Of a stretch of DNA of 64,000 bases, positions 45,004-56,429 are shown in pieces. Position 1 is the first letter of the stretch; the number at the start of each line of letters is the position of its first letter. Source of the stretch: Adiantum capillus-veneris (lineage: Eukaryota > Streptophyta > Polypodiopsida > Polypodiales > Pteridaceae); contig CM043946.1 in the NCBI GenBank assembly GCA_014529385.2, positions 38,576,058-38,640,057 of the forward strand, given 5' to 3'. A model generated the notes under the pieces. It did not search any database and was not told where the DNA came from. It was given only the letters and a program-made list of their open reading frames with translations. The position numbers and the translations under genes were made by a program.

Positions 45004-47685
45004 ATGGCAACATCATCAACTAACATGGAGGAAAAGATTGCATGCTCGTGCACGCTCTGCAAGTATCAAATCCTGCGCAAGCGTAGGATATGTAATGAGC
45101 ATGTGCACAAGTACGACGAGTTTGCTAGAGAAACCGTACAGAATCTGCGATACAACTCCTGCGGAACGGGCATTGATTTCCGCGACATAGCACCTACATC
45201 TGAGAGAGAGAGAAAAAAGATTATGCGTGAAGGTCCAACCAATATAGAGCCACGGATGTAAGCAGAAAAGAGCTTACAGATAGAAGACGACGGCATGGAG
45301 GAGATGCTAGATGCCTTCTTCCAGACAAGCGAGGAGAACGCGAACGAAGCAGCACCAGAAGCCATGCGCCTATCTCCTGAAGACATGTTGAGGAAGTTCG
45401 CACGTCAACCAATCTATGAAGGCGCCAAAGTATTTGTGCTTCGTACTTGTCTGGCATTTTTTGAATCTTCAGTCAGTGTACGGGTGGTCAGATGCAAGCG
45501 TCATTGCTTTGTTTAGGTACGTAATTTACAAAAGAGATTTTCCGATTGCAACGGTGATGTGCTCAGAGAGCTTTTTAATTTATTGTGGCTTAAACAGGTT
45601 ATTGCGGGAGCAAGTTCTCCCGACTGGCAATGAAATGCCCCCATCTAGGCCAGATGAAAAGCAACTTTTGACCTCAGTTGGCTTGGACTACAACAAGATT
45701 CATGCATGTCCAAATGATTGCATTCTTTTTTGCAATGAATTCGCAGATTGTCTGTCGTGTCCTAAGTGCGGAGCAATGCGCTACAAACAAGATGCAGTTG
45801 GCGAGACAGTGCCAGCTAAAGTGTTGCGGAATTTCCCTATTACTCCTAGGATAAAAAACATGTTTCGTTGTGGTTCCATTGCAAAGTTGATGTGGTGGCA
45901 TTCTACGAATAGATCCACTGACGCAACATTTAGGGTGCCCGCTGATTCGAAGGCTTGGAGGCACATTGAAGATACCTGGCCACATTTTAAGAGTGGCAAT
46001 GGATGGATTCAATCCATTTGGCTTGAGAAGCTCGTCATTGAGCACTTGTTCTGTGTGCCTTATCAATTACAACCTCCCGCCGTGGCTTGCTATCAAGAAG
46101 GGTCATTTGATTTTAAGCTTGATTGTACCTAGTAAGTTCAAGGCAAAAAACATGGATGTTTATCTAGCTCCACTAGTTGACGAGCTCCAGGAGTTATGGC
46201 ATGGGATTGACATAGCAGATGCAGTTAAACCAGTAGGACAACAGCATGCAAGGATCCATGGACTTCTTATGTAGACTATGCATGATTGTCCAGGATACGG
46301 AGAAGCTTCTGGTAATGGTTATTGATTTACAAAATTCTCGCTATTCGCAAGCCCTTTGCCTTGGCCTGATTCATGCTTTGATATATGCAGGACTAACAAC
46401 TTCGGGATACAATGCATGTCCATGTAGTAGATGAGGTTGCAGTGGCAGGTACAGTCCACAGCCGTTGGATGTTCTTTTTAGAGCGGTTCATGAAAACACT
46501 TAAGGGTTTTGTTCGCCAAAAAGCACGTCCAGAGGGGAGCATGGCAGAAGGATGGCTAGTGCAAGAGTCTCTTGTATTGACGACCGAATTTCTATCCGTT
46601 TCTGACCCAGAAATGCCTCGACTGTGGAGCGATGAGGAGGATGCAAGACTGGTGGGAGAGGAGCCGCAAGGGCAAGGGGTGCCGAAGAAAATGAACCTAG
46701 CCATGTGAGAAAAGATCATGAATTTCTGTATACTAAATTCAGCGCCGATGAAAAAATGGCTTGAAAGGTAAGAAGAAGAGAAAGAGAGACGCAATCTAGA
46801 GCGACAGAATTTCAGGCGAAGTCGAACGACTAGAGGCTTACCCTTGCCAGACTATCTCGCTCCTCTACCTGAATTCCCTACAATGGCATGGTTGGACAAG
46901 ACAGTGAGAGCAGCTCGACAGATCGGAGAACACATATCTCTAGAAGAGGAAGAGCTGGCTATTGGATGTGACTGGAAGTATCATACATACATGGCAAAGT
47001 GGTCGCATGGAAAGCATTTCAGAACACAACAAATTGACAGTAGAAGAAACACGTTTGATAGTGGGGTAATGGTTAGTTTCATGTAAAAGAGTAGGGCCAG
47101 TGCTAGAGACACGAATGAGAGCACTAGCAACCTGGATTACTGTGGTATGGTGTCAGATATCCTGAAAGTAATCTTCAGGAGGTTTGAGATGTTTTTGTTT
47201 GATGTGAAGTGGTTCAAGGTGATTACTTCTGGTCGCAATGCAACGGTACGCAGAGATGGAAACAAACTTGTGCAAATAGATTCTACAAAGATTTGGACAG
47301 ATGTGAGCGACACATTTGCTCTCTCTGAACATTGCGAGCAAGTGGTCTTTGTACCGGACCCTCGAGAGCGACAATGGTGGTTTGTGGTTTAGGTTGCTCC
47401 AAGAAATAAACAAGTATTTGAAGGGCAAGATCTCCTGGAGGAAAGTCAGACAGACGACGTCCATACTACTGTGACATTAGATGAGATGGACCAAGGTATG
47501 GCAAAGGAAGCTGACAGATATACGAGGGATGACGCACACGAGCCAGAATTGACACTTGTAGATGAAGATGCAATGGATGAAGACAATCTACCAGAACGAG
47601 TTGGGGCAGAGTTATGTTTGCAATTAGAGATAGACGATGATACGGTGCAAGATCTTATCGATGATGCCTCACTCGTCGAGGCCTA
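45004..47685 (+). pseudogene. TNP2-type CACTA transposase, internally deleted
   Basis: N-terminal transposase-associated domain (CSCTLCKYQ ... CNEHVHKYDEF). Then YGWSDASVIALF, an 81-bp in-frame intron (45517-45597, GT...AG) and LLREQVLPTGNE ... DYNKIHACPNDCILF. The catalytic start follows (VAMDGFNPFG, YNLPPWLAIKKGHL, MDVYLAPLVDELQELW, MHDCPGYGEASG). A second intron is at about 46312-46390. After GYNACPC the rest of the catalytic core is missing, and the sequence jumps to DUF4218 (VDEVAVAGTVHSRWM, RQKARPEGSMAEGW) and DUF4216 (47150-47390). Frameshifts lie near 45460 and 45995; in-frame stops include 45259, 46706, 47084 and 47390. Confidence 0.88.
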
Positions 47686-47793
47686 GGCCTATAAGTGTTT
47701 GTGTGAAGACTTTGATTTAAAATTAAGCTTAAAGTTAATTTAAACAACTGTGTTCTGACGCTTTATTTTACTTTCTTTGTATAGGACTTTAGT

Positions 47794-49048
47794 ATGGCAG
47801 ACGAGATTCCAGATCCCGCTTCCATGAGTGTAGATGCATTCATGGGCTTTATTACACGGATGACGCCTGCTCAGATGGCAGAGGCTTCTCAGTACTGGGT
47901 AGCCAGAGGCACGGGTACTACGCCTACGGGCTTCACACCCGAGGGTCCGACGCCTAGGGGGGGGATGCCTACGAGGTTCAGGACGCCTATGGGTACAACG
48001 CCTTCTTCTCCCATCACGGCCGCTTTGACACCTAGGGGTGGGGCAAAGGCGGGTACGTCCTCATCTCCACAGCACAGGCGCACTTGCCGATCTCGGCGAT
48101 CGTCAGGTGGAGGTGGTGGTTACTGTGGAGGAGGGTCCACAGATGCTTGGCCCCTCCTCGCTCACGACCCCCGTCCTACCCAGGCACACCTCTCGACACA
48201 CCTCTTGGCACACCTCAGAAACCTTGGGGGGCACACGATCCTAGTGCCTCCAAGCTCTATACTCTACGGGGAGATGGTTCTGTTGACATGGATAGAGTCG
48301 AGAGTGAGATGCGACAGCGGATTCGCCAGCTCGTGGAGCTGCAGTTTTCGACCAGCATTCTGACGTCTAGGGATCAGCAAGAAAAGGAAAAAGTCACTTA
48401 CATAGTGGAGACCATCCTGAGAGAGTACCAGCCTGCTCCGGGTTGTTCCGTTGTTCCAGTGCGGTGGATCAAGGGTGTTGCACGGGACACCTTGAAACAT
48501 CGACGAGATGCAGCTCGGAAGGCTTTCACGACCGGCTCGCCGAAGCCTTCGGGCATCCCACACGAGACGTGGCTGCAGATCAGGGAGGATGAGCGGACAG
48601 CGGCCATGCGGTTCAGACACCAGTGGGAGCCCGCGTAGGTACGACAGATGACTAGGGGGACATCTCATCTTGGCAGCGGAGGCTTCGACACCTTTCGCTA
48701 TGAGTTTGTGAGTTTCTAATCCAATCTTAACTATGGCGTTTTTTAAAACGCGATGAATCATGTATTCTTATTACTTTGATTTTTGTATAAACGCAGAATC
48801 TTGCGATGCATCGAGCTCTGACATGCGAGGAGGAGTCAGATGGATATCGCAGAGGTATCTATGAAGTACTGAATGATCTTGAAGCTTCAGGAGTGCCTGT
48901 AGACTGGGAGGCTTTACAGTCTCGCTAATCGCTTGAGGTGAGACGTTAATATGTGTAAGTTGATTTAATTAAGTCAGTATATGTGAAGTAATATCAATAC
49001 TAATTTTGTGAGTTGTCCTATGTGCAGGTTGCGACGCCTAGTCATTAG
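47794..49048 (+). pseudogene. Second CACTA protein (Ptta/En/Spm-type)
   Basis: Starts MADEIPDPASMSVDAF with a T/P/G-rich region (47900-48070). After a frame change near 48110-48170 comes a conserved-looking domain: RIRQLVELQFSTSI, WIKGVARDTLKHRRDAARK, HETWLQIREDERTAAMRFRH. Introns fit at 48708-48796 and 48938-49027. Joined exons read YEF then NLAMHRALTCEEES and end VATPSH at 49048, apart from in-frame stops at about 48636 and 48926. Probably the DNA-binding partner of the transposase. Confidence 0.65.
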
Positions 49049-49077
49049 TGGACCAGATTTCATATATATGCTTTGTG

Positions 49078-49100
49078 AGACACAGACACGCTTCTGTGTC
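49078..49100. terminator. Hairpin after CACTA gene
   Basis: AGACACAGA, spacer CACGCT, TCTGTGTCT: a perfect 9-bp stem 30 bp after the last stop codon. Labelled terminator only because of position. Confidence 0.35.
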
Positions 49101-49139
49101 TATTATTTGTACAAACAGTTAGTGTTCAGACAGTTATTA

Positions 49140-49301
49140 TTTCCCTTATGGTTATGATTATTGTCATTGTCATTATATAGACAGTTATTGTTTCTCTTTC
49201 TGGTTATGCTTATGGTTATTGTTAATTTTGTTTATGGTTATGGTTATCTGCATTATGGTTATGGTTATGCTTATGGTTATTGTTAATTTTGTTTATGGTT
49301 A
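49140..49301. repeat. GGTTAT/TTATGG minisatellite
   Basis: A 61-bp unit beginning TGGTTATGCTTATGG occurs at 49201 and 49262, with further TTATGGTTATGG between. It forms the boundary with the host Gag. Confidence 0.85.
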
Positions 49302-50651
49302 TGCCTTTCCACTTAAGGTCAAACTAAAGGCATTACAACTATTTATCTCGTTGTGTTCTGCTAAGGAGTCACAAATATATTCAAACACCTTGGTATGCTT
49401 CCTAGCGTCCTCACCACCATTAAATTTTTGTGTTAGCTTTGCTACTTGGATTGCTTTACTTCTAGGCTCCCTGTCAAGTGCATTACGCATATTTTGTGCA
49501 ATAGATTGCCTAGTGATCCGAGCAAAGTCAGTCAAATCACCCACATGAGCAGGTAAGTCCGGTGGGGGCACTAGTGGCATTATAGGTGGAGCAGGGGTTG
49601 GCATTGCCCTTGGCATATGCACAGTCGATGCAGGATGTGACATGTGGCTGGGAAGAACCCCACTTGAATAAGGACTAGTATAATACGCTCTCCGAGCATA
49701 TGCCATTGATATCATTGGGGGTGGAGAAGTCACATTAGCATGGGTGGCCACATGTACATATGGTCGATACACACTTGGATGCCCTCTAGTAGGTACTACA
49801 CCACTAGGTAGAGGCATCGTACTAGCTATAGCAGTCATAGGTGCACTTCCCATTATGCTCATCATTGGAGTAGCCATTGTGGTATCTCTAAAAGAGAGTT
49901 GAGACAAATCTCAAAAACTAAAGGTACTGCTCGTGGGCTCAACTTGGATTGAAACTCCTGACGAAACAACATATGAACGATCTATGGGACTCACTGAAGG
50001 AGTCTTCATCTGTGATAGAGTCGGTTGTTTGCTCTTGCCCATGTCTAGGAATTGCATAGGACCCATCGAAGGCAAGTTCATCCCTCCATTTTGCCTCTCC
50101 GACTATATAATCCTATGGATGACATTGCAAATCATGTGTCATTGTTCCTCTAGACTCGTGGCACTGGATGTGGATTGTACCACTTCTAACCAACCCACGT
50201 GATAGGTATAGCATGTGTATAGGCCGGTCAAAGTCTCGGTGCGTAGGTCATATTCCCAATTTTCATTGGGAAACGACCCCTCTAGGTTTGGTGTACTCGA
50301 TGTTCCTCTTGAAGTGGAAGCAATGTCGCTTCCCCTGGTGGTCAAGTTTCTAGTCATCACTACCTTAGGAGATGCCTCAGTAGAAGGTGGCAGTTCAATG
50401 GGACCCTCATTAAATGAAGCAGGTAGGATATTCACATGGACACTTCTAGGATGTACCCGGTCTACACAAGATGGGAATGGTGAATTTACTTCCCCCATCA
50501 CTTCATTTACTTCAAGAGGCACAGGTTTCGAGCGAGTAGCTCGGCTAAATGTATCCATTAGATGGCTAAACACACTAGCACTAGGTTGTGGAGCCAAGGA
50601 AGGCGTGTCTTGGTTTGGATTCTATGGGTTTTGTGTAGGGTATCCCTCCAT
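49302..50651 (-). pseudogene. Host element: Gag N-terminal part
   Basis: The frame from the ATG at 50651 (MEGYPTQNP) stays open to 49302 apart from stops (TAG near 50620, TGA and TAG at about 50100-50140, TGA near 49910). The C-terminal part is gypsy Gag-like: LTQKFNGGEDARKHTKVFEY, then AEHNEINSCNAFSLTLSGKA, where homologues continue FDWY. It is cut there at 49302. P/T/S-rich in the middle. The stops fit single transitions. Confidence 0.75.
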
Positions 50652-50936
50652 CACGTCATAATCGGATGAAGAGTTGCCTGCCACTAGGTGTGGATCTTGA
50701 ATGACACTATGGCGCACTTTACAGCACAACTTTTGACCAATCCAGGTGTCCGAGGCCTCCAAAATAATCAATTTTTTCCTAGGGAGGTGGGGGGAAGCTA
50801 GTTTCAAGGGAGACACTTGGAGGGAGAGGCCTCCCCTTTATCCCACATACAAGGGCTTCTCCTTGAGGGACTAGCCTATATATATAGAATCATACATATA
50901 CTATATCATAAGACCAAGACCAAACCCAAACCCAAG

Positions 50937-50984
50937 CTCATGCTCATGCTCATGCTCATGCTCATGCTCATGCTCATGCTGGAG
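50937..50984. repeat. (CTCATG)8 microsatellite
   Basis: Eight head-to-tail CTCATG units in the leader of the host element, followed by a region of about 600 bp with A-rich words and no gene. Confidence 0.95.
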
Positions 50985-51729
50985 GCTTGTAGGCATGCAA
51001 ATTTTTTTTCCGTAGAGTAGACCTTGTGCGAAAACCCACTGCCCAAAACATCCGAATTTTATTATTTTATTTTATTTTATTGGGAGACTTTGAGTTTTGG
51101 GTTTTTTTTATTGTTTGGGGCTAAGGTTTAGTTGCTCTTGAGTGCGATGTAGCCCTTGAGGTGCACGCACACTTAGTTGCCTCGGTCCGCATGCGCACAC
51201 GCACACTCACACAAGGCCTTTTTGGGTCACGCACACACGTAGATCCGTGTGCACTTACTACTAACCCTAACCCTAAATGCTAACCTAACCCTAATTACCG
51301 ATTAACAAAAAATAAAGAACTTACCAAAACGCAAGAAATTAACCTAATCGCTAATTAAGTTTGACATAAAAAACACAAGAAATTGACACAATGCTGAAAA
51401 TTAGTCACAAACCATAGACGCTAACCTACCCTGTTCCTAATTACAAATTGGCAAAAAACACAACATAATAGATTAAAACAAAGATTAACAAGCACACAAA
51501 TTAATAGAAAACGCAAGCAGATTAACATGCACACTATTGAAAACTCAAACAACACAATGAAAACGTAGGTAGATTAATCGGAAAAACAAAAACACAAACA
51601 ATAAACACACACCTTCGTGGTTCTTCCACACCGTCAACACCCACAAACAGCCATTACTCGCACACATACAACGAAAAGAAAACTTCACGCAGTCGCAAGA
51701 GAGTTCTTTCGAGCTTGGTGCAAGGCATA

Positions 51730-51747
51730 TCCCCGGCAACGGTGCCA
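51730..51747 (-). promoter_or_regulatory. Host-element PBS (tRNA-Asp type)
   Basis: Minus TGGCACCGTTGCCGGGGA differs by one base from TGGCGCCGTTGCCGGGGA, complementary to the 3' end of plant tRNA-Asp. It starts four bases inside the LTR end. Confidence 0.85.
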
Positions 51748-51751
51748 AAAG

Positions 51752-52347
51752 TGTATGCTCTCTCGTACGTGTCAATGCGGGGGACTTGCCGCATACACCG
51801 TGTGTGAGTCGCAAAGGTTACAAACACACAACCAATCAAAGAAGGCATTCATCAAAGAACAAGGGTGTGTCACTTACCGCTCTACGCTGCCATTGTGAAG
51901 GATCCTCGCGCTGCAAAGAAGAAGAAGCGTGCATCACCACTGCTCAACCACCGCATCATCGTCGATGTCGCCGCGATGCTCAATTGTACACACTCTCTCT
52001 CACTCTCTCCCTAAATCGCATACACACACACACGTACGTGCACACACACACACACACACACACGTGAGCACACAATGGAGATGGAGAAGGAGATAGAGCA
52101 AAAGAAATCTCTATAGAATGCACCCTCAAGAATGAGGAAATTAGGTCACAATGGCTCTTTTATATGGGTTTGGTCCATCCACACATGGGCACCCACACTT
52201 GGCCGGTCAAAGTAAAATAATTGTCAAATAAGATATGTGGTGTGCCTCTCATCGACGATCACCCAAGCACCTAACGTGCACATATAGGATTGACAAGCCC
52301 AGCCTATGACTCAAAAAAAGTAATACGGGGTATGTCATCGATTAACA
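51752..52347 (-). repeat. Host-element 5' LTR (596 bp)
   Basis: Minus TGTTAATCGATGACATACCC to GAGAGCATACA. Includes (AC)n at about 52022-52065. Outer flank TGGGC. Confidence 0.88.
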
Positions 52348-53936
52348 TGGGCTAAATAATCTCTTCCTTGCTCAATTTCTCTTGATTTGCACATGCTACC
52401 CGAGATGGACAGATCTGTAGCATTTGGCCTCTTGCTTCCAATTGGCACAGAGTATTTGACATGGAGAATTGCCTATGCTTGTTAAAGTCACCGACTCTGA
52501 GCTCAACACACAACGAGCATCATTCTCTACAAGGTTTGGTAGAACTTGGCAGAAAGTTAATTGGGGCAATGAGAAGAGATGAAGCTGGAATAGGTATGCA
52601 GTATTGAGATGAAGCACGAACAAGTAGAATCAATTTTGATTGTGTAGTCATTATGAATATATGCTGGAGGAACCCATTATGAAGGGATTGGCCACCCATG
52701 GGCTACACTAATGGGGCATTAAACCCAATTAAAGCAAAGGTGCCATTGGAGGCAGTGCCGCCTACAACGAAAGAAGGAGGAAGAGAAGAGGGGAGGGCCT
52801 AGCCCAATTGCCCCCCATAATCAAGCCATAAAGGCCCTCAAGGCCCAGCCGACCCAAAGCCCTGGCCTGAAAAGGGTGGCAAATCACCAACACCAGCCAG
52901 CGAGCGGCCAGCTCTAGCCTAGTAAGTGTTCTGAATACCCATCGGCTACCCAACCTTGCACCTGAAGACACACACACGCCCATAGTGACTCACAGATAGA
53001 GCGCCATCAGTGGAGGTAGAGCAAGAAATCACCACATATACAAAGAAGGATTTGTTTTAAAGGGATTTTTCTTTTTTAAGTTTTCTTTTTGAAATCCTCC
53101 TTAAGAGGTTCTTCCCACGGCCGAAGAGAGCAAAGCCTACTTAACGGCAAGAGTCCAATAAGAACTCTTTTTTCCTCACACAAGCAATAATCCCGTACAA
53201 GAAACAAGCAAGTGAAAAGCACCAAAAACTACCAGGTGCAAGCCATAGGCGGCACCTACACAGGATGCATCATAAGGGACGGTGCACACAATGGCTTGCA
53301 AAAGTGGTCTGACAAGGTGCAAGTAACCAAAAGAGGGGACGATCACATCTCGGCACACCAGAGGTGGATTTTTCCTAGCATTGTGTGGTCTTCTCCAACA
53401 TTAGCTTCCTCTTGACCGTTCCTCGCATTCCCACGGATGGGTGATTCCTATGGACGGCCACATTGGCATTTTTTCTTGACATCGGCGTTCCTACGGATGT
53501 AGTCGTCCTGCGGATGACATCGTCCCAACATTCACATCTCGTCATCGATGCTCTTACTGTGGACGAACAATTTCATGTGGATGGTTCCATCATCGACATG
53601 CTCAGGTTAGGGGCCTCTTGGCTAGAGGAGTTACACCTGGCATCGGCATCGGCATCGACATCGACATCGACATCAACATCAACATCGACGGTGAAGACTT
53701 CCCACATACCCTCCCAATCTTCTCATGAAGACTGGAGACACACACACACACATTCTTGGATCTTGCAAACTCACAGGCACACTCCTAATTCCATTACGGA
53801 TTGGCATTTTGGCATCCACCGGATTGTTGGGCACACACATAGCTCGGATGCAGAGATTTCTACCACCACCAGAATCTGCTTGCATATCCCGCAGGTATCT
53901 CTGAATGATGAGCATAGCTCCATCATGTTGGGGTAA
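52348..53936. other. Unassigned DNA with CATCGA repeats
   Basis: No gene recognised. A hexamer run CATCGG/CATCGA/CATCAA lies at about 53641-53692, and short degenerate copies of a TTCCTACGGATG motif at about 53430-53520. Confidence 0.55.
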
Positions 53937-54541
53937 GCCCAATTTGTGGCAATAAAATGGTGCCTAGCTACGAGGCTTGCATAAATTGGCCAGACCAAAG
54001 GTACTTAACACCTTATGGTTTTGGGGTCTAGATGGCTAGAAAAATTTGTGGAACGTGGCAATTAAGCGCATATGCATGAGAACAGTACTAGGATGGGTGA
54101 GCTCCCGGGAAGCTGTCACCCAAATGACCCACAACTGGTATCAAAGTCATGGTTGAAAGTCCAACCTCTAAGTTTGTGGAAAGGGACATGTTAAAGCTAA
54201 CTCTCAGAGTCATGGTTGAAAGTCAAACCTCTAAGTCTGTGGAATGGGACATGTTGAAGCTCTCATCTTTGGAGCCTAGAAAAGATGGAACATGTTGGTA
54301 CTCAAGAGGATGAGAAAGTCCAAAGTTTGGCTTAAGGAGGCAGTTGTTGGTGTAAGCCCAACTTGTGGTGATGCTATGAGGCTTGCATAAATTGGCTAGA
54401 ATGGAGGTCCCTAACACTTTAAGGTTTTGGAATCCAAATGGCTAGAGACTCATTTGTGAAATGTTTCAATTAAATGCATATGCATGAGAACAGTACTAGG
54501 ACAAGTGACCTCCTTGGAAGTTGTCACCCCCATGACCTACA
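53937..54541 (+). mobile_element. TRIM (terminal-repeat retrotransposon in miniature)
   Basis: Two direct 197-bp LTRs (53937-54133 and 54345-54541) begin TGTTGG-GTAAGCCCAA and end GACC-ACA. Between them are 211 bp with a copia-type PBS (TGGTATCAAAG at 54136) and a short purine stretch (TTAAGGAGGCAG) before the 3' LTR. There is no coding capacity. The interior holds a 63-bp tandem duplication (54145 and 54208). The LTRs have diverged noticeably. Flanks CATCA and CATTG share only CAT, so a target duplication is weak. Confidence 0.85.
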
Positions 54542-54554
54542 CATTGTCGGGGGT

Positions 54555-54587
54555 GGGGGGGGTTCTTTCAAGCATGGGAACCCCCCC
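54555..54587. repeat. G-run/C-run inverted repeat
   Basis: GGGGGGGTTC and GAACCCCCCC separated by 12 bases, next to the TRIM. Strong hairpin or quadruplex potential. Confidence 0.6.
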
Positions 54588-54689
54588 TTCAAGGAGGGAC
54601 ATAATTTATTTATTTTTTTAAAAAGAATGCACGGGACTAGTGGTCAACCCCTATATGCCCTCTCCATTGTCACCCATTGGGGGGGGGAG

Positions 54690-54802
54690 CGGGGGACCAA
54701 GCTCCCTCTCTCTCCCTTCTCCTTCTAATATTCACTTCCCCTCTCTCCCTAAATCAATAACCCTCCCTCTCTCTATCATGTTAATGAGAGGGGGTAAAAG
54801 GG

Positions 54803-54878
<76 letters not shown>

Positions 54879-55188
54879 CCCCACCCTCCCATGCCATCTT
54901 CCTCCCTCTTTAATTTTTTTGGAAAAATTAGAACCCTCTCTCTCTCTACTTGATCACCTTTCTCTTCCTCTCTCTCACTACACACTACATACACACATGG
55001 GCAAAAAAAACACACACATACACTCTGTGTCTCCCTCTTTCACACACTAACATGCTCTGTCTCTCTTTCCAAGGTTCTTTGTCCCTCTCTAACATGCTCT
55101 CTCCCTATCTATACACACACACACAAGGAAGAGGGACACCCACACATACTCACTCTTGCCTCCCTCTCTTCCTCTTCACGCTAATAGG

Positions 55189-55253
<65 letters not shown>

Positions 55254-55326
55254 ACAAGAGACATAACTAAACACACATATGTATGCACTGATCAGCCTCT
55301 CTCTCTCTCGCTCTCTCTCTCTCTCT

Positions 55327-55387
<61 letters not shown>

Positions 55388-55450
55388 GCTCAGTTTCCCT
55401 CTATATACTCACACAAACACAACATACACACAAATACAATCAATCAGATC
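54690..55450. repeat. Long (CT)n and (CA)n low-complexity tract
   Basis: Several CT runs of 40 to 80 bases and CA runs alternate over about 750 bp. All frames are low-complexity S/L or H/T repeats and are not genes. Confidence 0.95.
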
Positions 55451-55454
55451 TCTC

Positions 55455-56300
55455 AATATGCTACTTATGAGTCAAAATTTGTGGATGTATGGGAGCAATG
55501 GGTTGAGTCATTGGAGGAAGGTGCTCGAGGAGGTAACTTCTTCAAGAAGGACCGGTTGATTGCTGGCTCATGGTCACCACTAAAGGAGACAATAAAGAGG
55601 CATTTTCCCATAGCATATGACTTAGCAATTGAAGTGGCCCACCTCAAAGACAAGAAGTTGTGGATGCAAGCAAAAGCAACCGAGTCGTAGGAATCAACCA
55701 CAACTCACACCACCCTAAGGATAGTCATAGTATCCACTTAAACAACACCGCCATTAGAAGTAGTAGAAGATCAACAAGACCTGCTAAATCAAATCACAAG
55801 TAGTTATAGAACTTGTTTGTACATTTGGTGTAGGAAGGACGGATACCAAACCACAACCCAAAACAAGGAAGAGGGAAAAGGAGATAAGTCTAGGAGCATT
55901 ACTACTACAATTTACATGAAGATGGCCATGGTATGTATTATTGTCCATATCCTAGGAGGCAAAATTTCAATAGAGGCCCTAGGTAGAATCAACTCTCTCC
56001 ACCAAGGATGAGAGCACTGTCAAGGCAACCACCACCAAATATTGCGTTCAAATTTTTCACCCACTTGTGCAACAACCACCACCACCTCAACTATAAGTCA
56101 TCCTTCCAACGTTACCTACCCCAACATAAACTAACCAAAGTGTGAGTGTGATTGGACTTGAAGATAAAGGCAAGGTTAAAGAGGAAGCACATCAGGCCAA
56201 GGTAATGGCAAAAGATAAGAAGAAGCTAGAAGCACAAGCTATGAGAGTGAAGCATGCAAGGCATAATGGGGAGAAGGTAAACACACAAGGAGAAACTTCA
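55455..56300 (+). pseudogene. Tat-like Gag remnant
   Basis: Gag-domain end (HFPIAYDLAIEVAHLKDKKL followed by a W where the other copy has TGA), then a degenerate zinc knuckle (HEDGHGMYYCPYPRRQNF at 55905-55960). Broken by frameshifts. Confidence 0.85.
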
Positions 56301-56429
56301 AAGAGGTCATCAAAGTTGTGATGTAAAATTGACATAGTGGATTTTTCACTTAGTAGAAATTGGTTCAAGATGTGTCTGCACAGGGCCCACACATTACATG
56401 GTGTCAATTACTTCACCTTGCATCCAAAG

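Larger units (their letters stand above)
44811..49301 (+). mobile_element. En/Spm (CACTA) transposon, defective, two genes
   Basis: Two plus-strand genes in the usual CACTA arrangement: a TNP2-type transposase, then a smaller Ptta/En/Spm-type protein. Probably the same element as 33907-34110 and 38250-38914, split by the LINE and the LTR element. No terminal inverted repeat was found on the right, where a TTATGG-rich minisatellite meets the host Gag. Confidence 0.8.
14084..52347 (-). mobile_element. Old gypsy-type host element expanded by nested insertions
   Basis: Related LTRs lie at 14084-14642 and 51752-52347 in the same orientation. A polypurine tract sits just inside the first and a tRNA-Asp-type PBS just inside the second. 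The outer flanks are TGGGT and TGGGC, a near-perfect 5-bp duplication. Removing 15838-20757, 23891-33049 and 33907-49301 leaves about 8.8 kb: LTR, 3' region, protease-like gene, zinc-knuckle Gag end, Gag N terminus, leader, LTR. No RT or integrase was recognised in the remaining sequence. The LTRs differ at roughly one base in seven by eye, so the element is old. Two junctions are well supported; the third (49301/33907) is inference. Confidence 0.65.

Noticed and set aside
44773-49130. CACTATGTAC (44773) and TTAGTG (49118) as CACTA termini
   Set aside because: Their following bases do not pair as inverted repeats, and 44773 lies inside the LTR of the Gag-protease element.
33906-49302. Exact in-frame join of host Gag at 49302 with the zinc-knuckle frame at 33906
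   Set aside because: The frames happen to join, but only about 35 residues would separate the Gag core from the knuckles, much shorter than usual, and no duplicated target was found; treated as a deletion-bearing junction.
51260-51294. Telomere-like CTAACCCTAACCCTAAATG run
   Set aside because: Only two or three imperfect units inside the leader of a gypsy element; not an interstitial telomere array.
54640-55470. Open frames in the CT/CA tract
   Set aside because: Low-complexity composition only; no domain and both strands equally open.
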